A stretch of 12,600 nucleotides of DNA from Thermodesulfovibrionia bacterium (GTDB lineage Bacteria > Nitrospirota > Thermodesulfovibrionia > UBA6902): assembly GCA_947258735.1 (NCBI GenBank), contig CAMYJJ010000063.1, forward strand, positions 1 to 12,600. Direction: 5' to 3'. How positions within the stretch are numbered: position 1 is the first letter of the stretch; every line of letters begins with the position of its first letter. Both the position numbers and the translations under genes were made by a program. Positions 6,695 to 11,974 of the stretch are shown here, piece after piece. Below the pieces are notes generated by a model. That model was not told the origin of the DNA. It saw only the letters and a program-made list of their open reading frames with translations, and did not search any database.

Positions 6695-6940
6695 ATGCGA
6701 ACAACTTTTAACATAGCGGACAGCCTTTTGAAAGAGCTTGAACACCTGTCAGAAGGAAAAACAAAGACACAGATATTTACTGAAGCTATCGAAGACTATA
6801 TTGCGAAGAAGAGAAGAGAAAGACTTTTATCCTTAAAGGGAAAAATAGACATCGATTATGACTGGAGAGCTGAGGAGGAAAAAGAAATTGCTGCTGTAAA
6901 GGAAAAGGGGGCAAAATATGTCAAAGGGCGTTCTCGTTGA
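6695..6940 (+). CDS. vapB: VapB-family type II antitoxin (ribbon-helix-helix type)
   Basis: An 81-residue antitoxin. MRTTFNIADSLLKELEHL (1-18) is the beta strand and first helix of the RHH/Arc-MetJ-like DNA-binding fold found in this VapB group. TKTQIFTEAIEDYIAKKRRE (23-42) is the second helix. The charged C-terminal tail (about 50-81, with DYDW at 54-57) is the expected toxin-wrapping, protease-sensitive part. The start is set by GGAGGT six bases upstream and by the promoter, which lies over the codons of a possible 17-residue-longer frame from 6644; that longer start is therefore rejected. The gene overlaps vapC by 23 nt, typical of a coupled TA pair in which antitoxin is made first. It probably represses its own promoter. 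Confidence 0.88.
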   Translation: MRTTFNIADSLLKELEHLSEGKTKTQIFTEAIEDYIAKKRRERLLSLKGKIDIDYDWRAEEEKEIAAVKEKGAKYVKGRSR

Positions 6941-7304
6941 TACCTGTATCTGGATTGATTTTTTCCGCGGCAGCGGCTCAGCCCCGGAAAGAGTTCAGGA
7001 GCATGTTGAAAAAGGTGTTGCCTGTACGTCAGGCATGATACTGTATGAGTTGTTTCAGGGAGTAAGAAGCGAACGTGAACGTCTGATACTGAAAGATGTC
7101 TTTAAAGGCATTTCCTATATCGAAATGATTCCGCAAACCTGGTTGAATGCAGCGGCGCTGTCAAAAAAAATAACGGCAAAAGGCATAACATTACCGCCCT
7201 CTGATATTCTGATAGGACAGCTTGCAATAGATCATAATCTATCGATCATGACAGCAGATGACCACTTTAAAAAAATACCGGGGCTTCAGATTGCAAAAAA
7301 ATAA
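6918..7304 (+). CDS. vapC: VapC-family PIN-domain ribonuclease toxin
   Basis: A 128-residue PIN-domain RNase, the toxin partner of the adjacent VapB. VapC enzymes usually cleave tRNA or rRNA at specific sites and stop translation when antitoxin is lost. The acidic Mg2+-binding residues are visible: Asp8 in VLVDTCIWIDFF, Glu44 in LYELFQGV, Asp96 in LPPSDILIG, and Asp114/Asp115 in MTADDHF. Length is normal for VapC and all catalytic acids are present, so the toxin looks intact. An AAGGGGG Shine-Dalgarno inside vapB precedes the ATG. The pair sits alone between repeats and gene-free sequence, fitting a mobile or recently acquired module. The RNA target cannot be inferred. Confidence 0.92.
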   Translation: MSKGVLVDTCIWIDFFRGSGSAPERVQEHVEKGVACTSGMILYELFQGVRSERERLILKDVFKGISYIEMIPQTWLNAAALSKKITAKGITLPPSDILIGQLAIDHNLSIMTADDHFKKIPGLQIAKK

Positions 7305-7441
7305 TCGCCCATGGATGGTCTCAGGGCTCCATTTTTCAGGAGAAATCTGATATCTGTCAGGGAGTACGAAACGCCGCATCGTCCTCAGCAACGATCAGAA
7401 ACTCCAGCAACAGCGGTAAGACCGACAGTGTTTATAACGAT

Positions 7442-7455
7442 ACCTCAAAGGAGGT
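7442..7455 (+). promoter_or_regulatory. Hairpin containing the small-ORF ribosome binding site
   Basis: ACCTC (7442-7446), loop AAAG, GAGGT (7451-7455) is a perfect 5-bp stem. The Shine-Dalgarno AAAGGAGG lies in the loop and 3' arm, seven bases before the ATG at 7462. It could mask translation initiation of the small ORF; the regulatory role is inferred. Confidence 0.4.
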
Positions 7456-7461
7456 TCCACC

Positions 7462-7551
7462 ATGCTTGAGGGACCGGTCCGGGGCATAGGCTTCAGCTGC
7501 GCAGGTGCCTATGATGAGACGTTCACAACACTGGATTGCAGCTGTTTGTAA
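7462..7551 (+). CDS. Possible 29-residue cysteine-containing peptide, unknown
   Basis: I do not recognise this ORF. It starts ATG with one of the strongest Shine-Dalgarno sequences in the window (AAAGGAGG, 7-nt spacer) and ends with TAA. The peptide begins MLEGPVRGIGFSC, continues through AGAYDETFTTLD and ends CSCL, with cysteines at 13, 26 and 28. It has no signal peptide or membrane segment. A terminator-like hairpin lies 73 nt downstream. Cys-rich C-termini occur in some modified-peptide precursors, but no maturase gene is in the window, so no such function is claimed. It could instead be a regulatory leader peptide or chance. Confidence 0.35.
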   Translation: MLEGPVRGIGFSCAGAYDETFTTLDCSCL

Positions 7552-7623
7552 ACAAAATGAGCGCAGCCGGACAGCGGATAACGGGATAATCTCTTCAAAT
7601 CCAATCTCCGGAATTAGTCTTTG

Positions 7624-7660
7624 ACCGGTGAAGGAAAGCGTGACTACTCCCTTCACCGGT
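7624..7660 (+). terminator. Terminator-like perfect hairpin
   Basis: ACCGGTGAAGG (7624-7634) and CCTTCACCGGT (7650-7660) form a perfect 11-bp stem with a 15-nt loop, followed by a moderately T-rich stretch (TATTGTTAATCCTTCTTTT). It could end a transcript carrying the small ORF or read-through from vapBC. The loop is longer than ideal and the T-run interrupted. Confidence 0.45.
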
Positions 7661-7710
7661 TATTGTTAATCCTTCTTTTGAAAAATTGCCAGTAACTCAG
7701 TCTGAATTGA

Positions 7711-7751
7711 AAACATTTGAATAAATACAATGTTTGAACTACAATGTAGTT
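7711..7751. promoter_or_regulatory. Adjacent AT-rich dyads, operator-like
   Basis: AAACATT (7711-7717) and AATGTTT (7729-7735) form a perfect 7-bp inverted repeat with an 11-nt spacer. Next to it is AACTAC-AAT-GTAGTT (7737-7751), a perfect 6-bp dyad. ACAATGT also repeats directly at 7727-7733 and 7741-7747. This is about 180 nt before the response-regulator gene. No good -35/-10 pair was found within it. Confidence 0.35.
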
Positions 7752-7929
7752 AATCAATATTCTTACTGATATTTGATTCTTTTTATGGTCTCAATTGAAG
7801 GTTTTTATGGATCTTCATGGCGAAGAAACAGGACAGGTTAGAGCTGGAATAATTGAGAAGCGTATGCCATGATATCAGGAGAATCTGACGGGCAAGGGGA
7901 ATATATTTTTAATACCGTTAAAGACAGGT

Positions 7930-8385
7930 ATGAAAATTAAAAGCAAAACGGTCATTATTCTGGCTGAGGATGATGATGGTCATGCGGGGCTGATTTATAA
8001 AACCCTCAAACGGGCAGGCGTAGAAAATGACATTCTTCATTTTGAAGATGGGGAGAAGACCTTAAATTATCTCTTCCGAAGGGGAGATTACTTTCACAGG
8101 GAAGAGCATGAACTGCATGTACTCCTGCTGGACATTCGCATGCCGCTTGTCGACGGAAAAGAAGTCATCCGTCAGGTGAAAAAGGACAAGGATCTTCAAA
8201 AAATACCGGTCATTATTGTGTCTACAACCGATGATCAATTAGAGAAAGAGACGTGTTACTCCCTGGGGTGCTCTGCATATATAGTAAAACCAATTCAGCA
8301 TGAAGAATTCATTAAGGTGATCTCTCAATTAGGACATTATCTGACGGAAGATGTCAGTCCCAGGCTTGAATCAAGCATTGAATAG
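7930..8385 (+). CDS. Stand-alone response regulator receiver protein (CheY/Rcp1-like)
   Basis: A 151-residue single receiver domain without an output domain, of the group resembling the cyanobacterial phytochrome regulator Rcp1. The active site is complete: acidic pocket Glu13-Asp14 in ILAEDDDGHAGLI, phospho-acceptor Asp68 in LLLDIRMP (65-72), switch Ser98 in VIIVSTTDD, and Lys120-Pro121 in YIVKPI. The inserted segment FRRGDYFHREEHELH (49-63) before the beta strand is characteristic of the Rcp1-type subgroup. The ATG has only a weak, very close purine stretch upstream. No sensor kinase is intact in the window, although degenerate kinase-like sequence precedes it. The next gene is a PilZ protein on the same strand, 226 nt away and probably separately transcribed. 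It presumably relays phosphoryl groups to or from an unlinked kinase. Confidence 0.9.
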   Translation: MKIKSKTVIILAEDDDGHAGLIYKTLKRAGVENDILHFEDGEKTLNYLFRRGDYFHREEHELHVLLLDIRMPLVDGKEVIRQVKKDKDLQKIPVIIVSTTDDQLEKETCYSLGCSAYIVKPIQHEEFIKVISQLGHYLTEDVSPRLESSIE

Positions 8386-8564
8386 AAATGAGTCTGAAAG
8401 GATCTCCGCTTATTTTGAGGCCCCGTATATTTTCCTGTTCTCATACCTGATAATGTGCTTTGCATCTCATTGAATAATAATATGAATTAAGCTTTAGCCC
8501 CATAACATGCATATTAGCATTTAATATCAAAAATGGAAAAAATATTTAAATTATGTTAAAATAA

Positions 8565-8594
8565 TTGACAGCTTGAGGGTGCTCTTAATTTAAT
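8565..8594 (+). promoter_or_regulatory. Candidate sigma-70 promoter of the J-PilZ gene
   Basis: A consensus TTGACA (8565-8570) is followed after 18 bp by TTTAAT (8589-8594), one mismatch from TATAAT. The predicted start near 8600 leaves a leader of about 12 nt without a Shine-Dalgarno, so translation may be nearly leaderless. The AT-rich upstream stretch (8521-8564) could serve as an UP element. Confidence 0.5.
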
Positions 8595-8611
8595 TAATTA
8601 TTCAGATTATC

Positions 8612-9292
8612 ATGGAAAATCGTAGAAATTACTATCGCATCTTACAGGTCCAGCCGGATGCTCCGACAGAAGTGATCCGGTCCAGTTACCGCACTCTCAT
8701 GCATACCCTTAAGCAGCATCCTGATCTTGGCGGTGACCACTGGAATGCTGCAATTCTAAACGAGGCATATGAGACCCTCAGTGATATCAGAAAGCGCACT
8801 GAGTATGACAGCACTTTTTTAAAAGAGAAACCGCTCCGGAGAGAGTCTGTTCAGACACCGGACACCGAAGAATTCTGCCCTGTCTGTAAAAAGCCGTTGT
8901 CCGGAAAGGAAAGCTGTCTGTCATGCAGTCCGCTCAAGAAAAGTAGTTCCGCATCATCTGTTGAGGCAAAGATGGAATCAGATGTCCGGCGACATATGCC
9001 GCGTATGAAGAAATCAGGTGACTTAAGCTACAGCGATGATAAGACTGACAGGTACAAAGAAGCGGTAATGATCGATTTTTCAACAAAAGGTGTCAGGTTC
9101 AGGTGCAGCGAGAAACTGAATCAGAACAAGGTGATTAAGCTCAGCAGCCCTGTGCTGGACGCTACCGCAAAAATACACAGCATCCATGATGTCAGGTCTG
9201 GTGATGGCATTACTTCTTATACCATTGGCGCAGAATTCATTTCCGTGTTCTTTAAAAAACCGAAAGGGTCATTTGTGTTTACCAGCGGGTAG
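8612..9292 (+). CDS. J-domain / four-cysteine linker / PilZ fusion protein
   Basis: A 226-residue protein of unusual architecture. Residues 6-68 are a J domain: NYYRILQV opens helix I, HPD (36-38) is the motif that stimulates Hsp70 ATPase, and NEAYETLSDIRKRTEYD (50-66) matches helices III-IV. Cys89, Cys92, Cys102 and Cys105 (CPVC and CLSC) form a zinc-ribbon-like knuckle. A low-complexity serine stretch follows. Residues 125-215 are a PilZ domain with RRHMPR (126-131, RxxxR) and DFSTKG (155-160, D/NxSxxG), both halves of the cyclic-di-GMP-binding signature, ending in YTIGAEFISVFF. No signal peptide or membrane segment is seen, so it is cytosolic. Inference: a DnaK co-chaperone or scaffold controlled by c-di-GMP. 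The start fits the J domain exactly although no Shine-Dalgarno is present. It follows a response regulator on the same strand. Confidence 0.85.
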   Translation: MENRRNYYRILQVQPDAPTEVIRSSYRTLMHTLKQHPDLGGDHWNAAILNEAYETLSDIRKRTEYDSTFLKEKPLRRESVQTPDTEEFCPVCKKPLSGKESCLSCSPLKKSSSASSVEAKMESDVRRHMPRMKKSGDLSYSDDKTDRYKEAVMIDFSTKGVRFRCSEKLNQNKVIKLSSPVLDATAKIHSIHDVRSGDGITSYTIGAEFISVFFKKPKGSFVFTSG

Positions 9293-9332
9293 TGATTTTA
9301 CCTGCACACATACACGTATTTAAGCACCACGT

Positions 9333-9350
9333 AACATGCTTCAGCATGTT
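9333..9350. terminator. Short hairpin between convergent genes
   Basis: AACATGC (9333-9339), loop TTCA, GCATGTT (9344-9350) is a perfect 7-bp stem in the 57-nt gap between the converging J-PilZ and phosphorylase genes; its last base is in the phosphorylase stop codon. There is no real T-run on either side, so it may only weakly terminate or protect 3' ends. Confidence 0.35.
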
Positions 9351-10138
9351 TATACCCTGGCATCTACCAAAGCGTCCTTGCAGGAACATTTTCTCATGTC
9401 AGGAATACGTGTAAAGACAGCCCTGAGGAGTTTCTTCAGATTTTCGGTAGTATCTTTCATCGCCTCCATTACTTCTGGCACTGTCAGTTTTTGTTTGCGT
9501 ATACCCGCAGCATAATTGGCAATTACAGACAGCCCTGCATAGCATATTTCTGCTTCTCGCGCCAGAGATGCCTCGGGCATCCCTGTCATTCCCACGACAT
9601 CTCCGCCAAGGATACGGAAGCTTTTTATTTCACTGGCTGATTCAAGACGCGGTCCTTCAACAGCTACATAGGTGCCGCCCTTTTTTACTGTGACCCCGGC
9701 GGTTCTTCCTGCTTTCCGCAGAGACCGGGCAAGCTCAGGACAATAGGGCTCGGTAAAATCAATATGAACAACACCGTCTTTGCCGTCATAAAATGTTGAC
9801 TTCCTGTTCTTTGTCATGTCCAGTACCTGGTCAAGTAATATAATGTCTCCGGGTTTTAAACCTTTCTTTATGCCGCCCACTGCGCTGATAGAGAGAATCC
9901 TGTCTACGCCGAGTTTTTTAAATCCCCAGATATTGGCCCTGTAATTGATCATGTGAGGAGGAATGTCATGATGTTTACCATGGCGGGGCAGAAAAATGAC
10001 TTCAGTGCTGCCTATTTCACCACATATATATGTATCTGACGGTTTGCCATAGGGAGTTGAGACGGCCTTTCTTTTCCTGATAGACAGTCCCTTTATTTCA
10101 TACAGTCCGCTTCCTGCTATTACACCAATTGTAGACAT
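9350..10138 (-). CDS. mtnP: MTAP-family nucleoside phosphorylase (methylthioadenosine/methylthioinosine phosphorylase)
   Basis: A 262-residue trimeric-type purine nucleoside phosphorylase of the MTAP branch, cleaving a 5'-methylthio- or ordinary purine nucleoside with phosphate. Landmarks: GSGLY (9-13), PRHGKHHDIPPH (51-62) with the phosphate and substrate-binding residues, NYRANIW (65-71), YVAVEGPRLESASEI (157-171), GMTGMPEASLAREAE (183-197) and a C-terminal CSC (251-253), a motif known from archaeal MTAPs. At the base-recognition site it has IANYAAGI (206-213), not the DYD-type segment of human MTAP. Asn at that position is the PNP/MTIP pattern for 6-oxopurines, so methylthioinosine, inosine or guanosine may be preferred over methylthioadenosine. 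GGAGGG precedes the ATG. It is monocistronic here, divergent from tldD. Confidence 0.92.
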   Translation of the reverse strand: MSTIGVIAGSGLYEIKGLSIRKRKAVSTPYGKPSDTYICGEIGSTEVIFLPRHGKHHDIPPHMINYRANIWGFKKLGVDRILSISAVGGIKKGLKPGDIILLDQVLDMTKNRKSTFYDGKDGVVHIDFTEPYCPELARSLRKAGRTAGVTVKKGGTYVAVEGPRLESASEIKSFRILGGDVVGMTGMPEASLAREAEICYAGLSVIANYAAGIRKQKLTVPEVMEAMKDTTENLKKLLRAVFTRIPDMRKCSCKDALVDARV

Positions 10139-10471
10139 GGTCCCTCCTGTCGTGTTATGAAGATACAGAATGAGTCGGGTTTTTGTATAATAACACGTAA
10201 CGTTTTATGATGGAGTTATTTAAGATGATAAAAAGAGCAGCTCATGACATTCAGTTATTGATTGAATACACATTGAGTTGTCATTCCCGCAGGCGAAGTG
10301 CGTCTGCCTGCCGGTATGCAGGTCAGGAATCTTTTTTTCACATTGATTCCGGACGAGACCGAATCACATACATTTACTACCCGTAACTGAATACTTAAGT
10401 CAGTTTCTGGGTAAAGAATACGTTTAAAATTGAATTGAGCAACTCCCTGAAGGGGATACTATCATTAAAAG
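10139..10471. other. Divergent spacer between the phosphorylase and tldD
   Basis: This 333-nt spacer has no coding sequence I can support. It contains the phosphorylase ribosome binding site (10141-10147), an 8-bp inverted repeat CGTGTTAT (10151-10158) / ATAACACG (10190-10197) around a possible minus-strand -10 (TATTAT/TATACA region), and a repeat element (10249-10392). No convincing promoter was found for tldD; an AAGGGG lies 16 nt before its ATG, rather far for a ribosome binding site. Confidence 0.6.
10249..10392. repeat. Repeat element bounded by 9-bp inverted repeats, containing copy B of the ATTCCGG repeat
   Basis: ATTCAGTTA (10249-10257) and TAACTGAAT (10384-10392) are exact inverted repeats bounding 144 bp. 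Inside are GTCATTCCCGC (10280-10290), hairpin arms GCAGGC (10289-10294) / GCCTGC (10306-10311), a competing pair CCTGC (10307-10311) / GCAGG (10318-10322), and GATTCCGGACGAGACCGAATCAC, related to copy A at 6526-6572. The string CTGCCTGCCGGTA here also occurs inverted within the GC-rich patch near 6389-6401. Confidence 0.55.
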
Positions 10472-11863
10472 ATGAATAGACCGTCCGATGAAATCCTGAC
10501 AAACATCCTGAAGAAATCAATGTCAACCGGGGCTGACTACGGGGACATTTTTATCGAACATCAAAGACCCCTGACCATACAGCTTGAAGACGAAAAAATA
10601 GAGAAACTTTCATCCGGTGTTGATGCCGGTATAGGGGTGCGGGTGATCTTCGGTGACAAATCAGCATATGCCTACAGTAATGATTTCTCTGAGGCATCAC
10701 TGTATTACATAGCTGAAACAGTCAGCAGGGCCGTTAAAGACAAAGACGACAGTGACAGGACCTATGATTTACGCAGGGTCAGTCCACAGGTGAATTTTAA
10801 TATAGAACGTAACCCCCGGAATGTTGATATGTCCCGTAAAATTTCGCTCGTGGAAAAAGCCGGCAGGGCGGCAAAGAATGTATCTTCCGATATCAGGCAG
10901 GCATCAGTCGTGTACAGGGACACCATACAGGATGTATGCATTGCAACATCTGACGGGGTAATCGCAGAAGATGAACGCATTTATTCTCTTGCTTTGATAC
11001 AGGTCATTGCCGGCCGGGATGATGTGCTTCAAACAGGATATGAAGCTGTGGGAGGAATGGCGGGATTTGAACTGTTTGAAGAGGACCCCTTTGAAGAGAC
11101 AGCGGTAAAAGCGGCAAAAAAAGCGGTCAGCATGTTAAAGGCAGAAAAGGCCCCCGGGGGGAGAATGCCGGTGGTGATCTCATCCGAGGCCGGGGGCACA
11201 ATGATACATGAAGCCATTGGTCATGGACTGGAAGCAGATCTTATCCAGCAGGGTTTATCCGTGTATGCTGAAAAGGTAGGGCAGAAGATCGCGTCTTCCC
11301 TTGTTACCATTATTGATGATTCAACCCTTGCAGGCAGACGGGGCTCATTCAGGTTTGATGATGAAGGGGTGTTCTCACAAAGGACGGTTCTTGTTGAAAA
11401 GGGGATTTTAAAAGGATATATGTATGACATGATGACATCCATAAAGGGGAATGTGCCATCGACCGGAAATGGCAGGAGACAGTCATACAGAAGCAGACCT
11501 ATTCCAAGAATGACAAATACGTTTATTGCTCCGGGAGAAGGAGATCCTGTGAAAATTGTCAGATCAGTGGACAAAGGCTTTTTTGTTAAAAAAATGGGAG
11601 GAGGGCAGGTAAATACGGTGACGGGAGAGTTTGTCTTTGAGGTGTCCGAAGGGTGCATGATCGAAAAAGGGAGTATAGGAGAACCATTAAGAGGGGCCAC
11701 ATTAATCGGAAATGGGCCTGATATCCTGCATTCTATTGACATGGTCGGCAATGATATCGGTTTTGACATAGGTACATGCGGAAAAGATGCTCAGGGAGTG
11801 CCGGTTTCAGATGCCATGCCTACTGTCAGAATACCTGAGATGGTTGTGGGCGGTGTAGTATAA
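10472..11863 (+). CDS. tldD: TldD-family metalloprotease
   Basis: A 463-residue protein of the TldD/PmbA family. In E. coli, TldD and TldE (PmbA) form a heterodimeric zinc protease that trims the microcin B17 leader and unfolded peptides; TldD carries the metal site. The HExxxH motif is HEAIGH at 246-251, following the strand VVISSEAGGTMI, and Cys436 in GTCGKDAQG is at the position of the third zinc ligand. TGNGRRQSYR (331-340) and IPRMTNTFI (344-352) are typical of active TldD rather than metal-free TldE. The N-terminal half is the usual substrate-tunnel domain. Length is normal. No pmbA partner is adjacent; lpxC follows after 111 nt. The start codon lacks a good Shine-Dalgarno, but no better in-frame start is apparent. 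Confidence 0.95.
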   Translation: MNRPSDEILTNILKKSMSTGADYGDIFIEHQRPLTIQLEDEKIEKLSSGVDAGIGVRVIFGDKSAYAYSNDFSEASLYYIAETVSRAVKDKDDSDRTYDLRRVSPQVNFNIERNPRNVDMSRKISLVEKAGRAAKNVSSDIRQASVVYRDTIQDVCIATSDGVIAEDERIYSLALIQVIAGRDDVLQTGYEAVGGMAGFELFEEDPFEETAVKAAKKAVSMLKAEKAPGGRMPVVISSEAGGTMIHEAIGHGLEADLIQQGLSVYAEKVGQKIASSLVTIIDDSTLAGRRGSFRFDDEGVFSQRTVLVEKGILKGYMYDMMTSIKGNVPSTGNGRRQSYRSRPIPRMTNTFIAPGEGDPVKIVRSVDKGFFVKKMGGGQVNTVTGEFVFEVSEGCMIEKGSIGEPLRGATLIGNGPDILHSIDMVGNDIGFDIGTCGKDAQGVPVSDAMPTVRIPEMVVGGVV

Positions 11864-11887
11864 ACTGTGCGGATCGTGACACGATTG

Positions 11888-11914
11888 ATGTATTTATGAT
11901 ACATTCAATAATAT
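11888..11914 (+). promoter_or_regulatory. Possible lpxC promoter with internal dyad
   Basis: TTGATG (11885-11890) and TAATAT (11909-11914) are separated by 18 bp, a moderate match to sigma-70 elements. ATGTAT (11888-11893), loop TTATG, ATACAT (11899-11904) is a perfect dyad in the spacer. A small ATCGT-GAC-ACGAT hairpin (11873-11885) follows the tldD stop. No Shine-Dalgarno was seen before the lpxC ATG. Confidence 0.3.
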
Positions 11915-11974
11915 GAGATCATTGATTAATAAAACTATTTTGTCTGGCATCTTATTTGCTTGTTAAAACGGGTT

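Larger units (their letters stand above)
7305..7929. other. Gene-poor interval with small-ORF and gene-relic candidates
   Basis: These 625 nt contain no full-length gene. Visible in order are: a hairpin-prone segment at 7373-7415 (CCGC and GCGG enclosing ATCGT/ACGAT), a 29-codon ORF with a strong ribosome binding site (7462-7551), a perfect 11-bp hairpin (7624-7660), AT-rich dyads (7711-7751), and an open stretch just before the response regulator that resembles a histidine-kinase tail broken by a stop. A 74-codon minus-strand frame (7432-7656) starts with GTG, lacks a clear start signal and resembles nothing I know. Confidence 0.6.

Noticed and set aside
7309..7335. Terminator directly after vapC (ATGGA ... 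TCCAT followed by TTTTT)
   Set aside because: The stem is only 5 bp with an 11-12 nt unpaired interior, too weak to call as a terminator.
7432..7656. Minus-strand open frame of 74 codons opposite the small ORF
   Set aside because: It starts with GTG inside a hairpin arm, has no Shine-Dalgarno, and resembles no family I know; chance openness is more likely.
7807..7872. A 21-codon ORF with GAAGG five bases upstream
   Set aside because: It is in frame with the response regulator and better read as part of a possible kinase-tail relic; no feature supports an independent peptide.
6218..10471. CRISPR array, tRNA, rRNA or integrase attachment site in the accessory stretch
   Set aside because: The repeats are few, irregularly spaced and diverged. 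No cloverleaf, rRNA segment, integrase or transposase frame was seen.
11221..11769. Minus-strand open frame of 182 codons inside tldD
   Set aside because: A shadow of a well-supported metalloprotease gene in the opposite frame.
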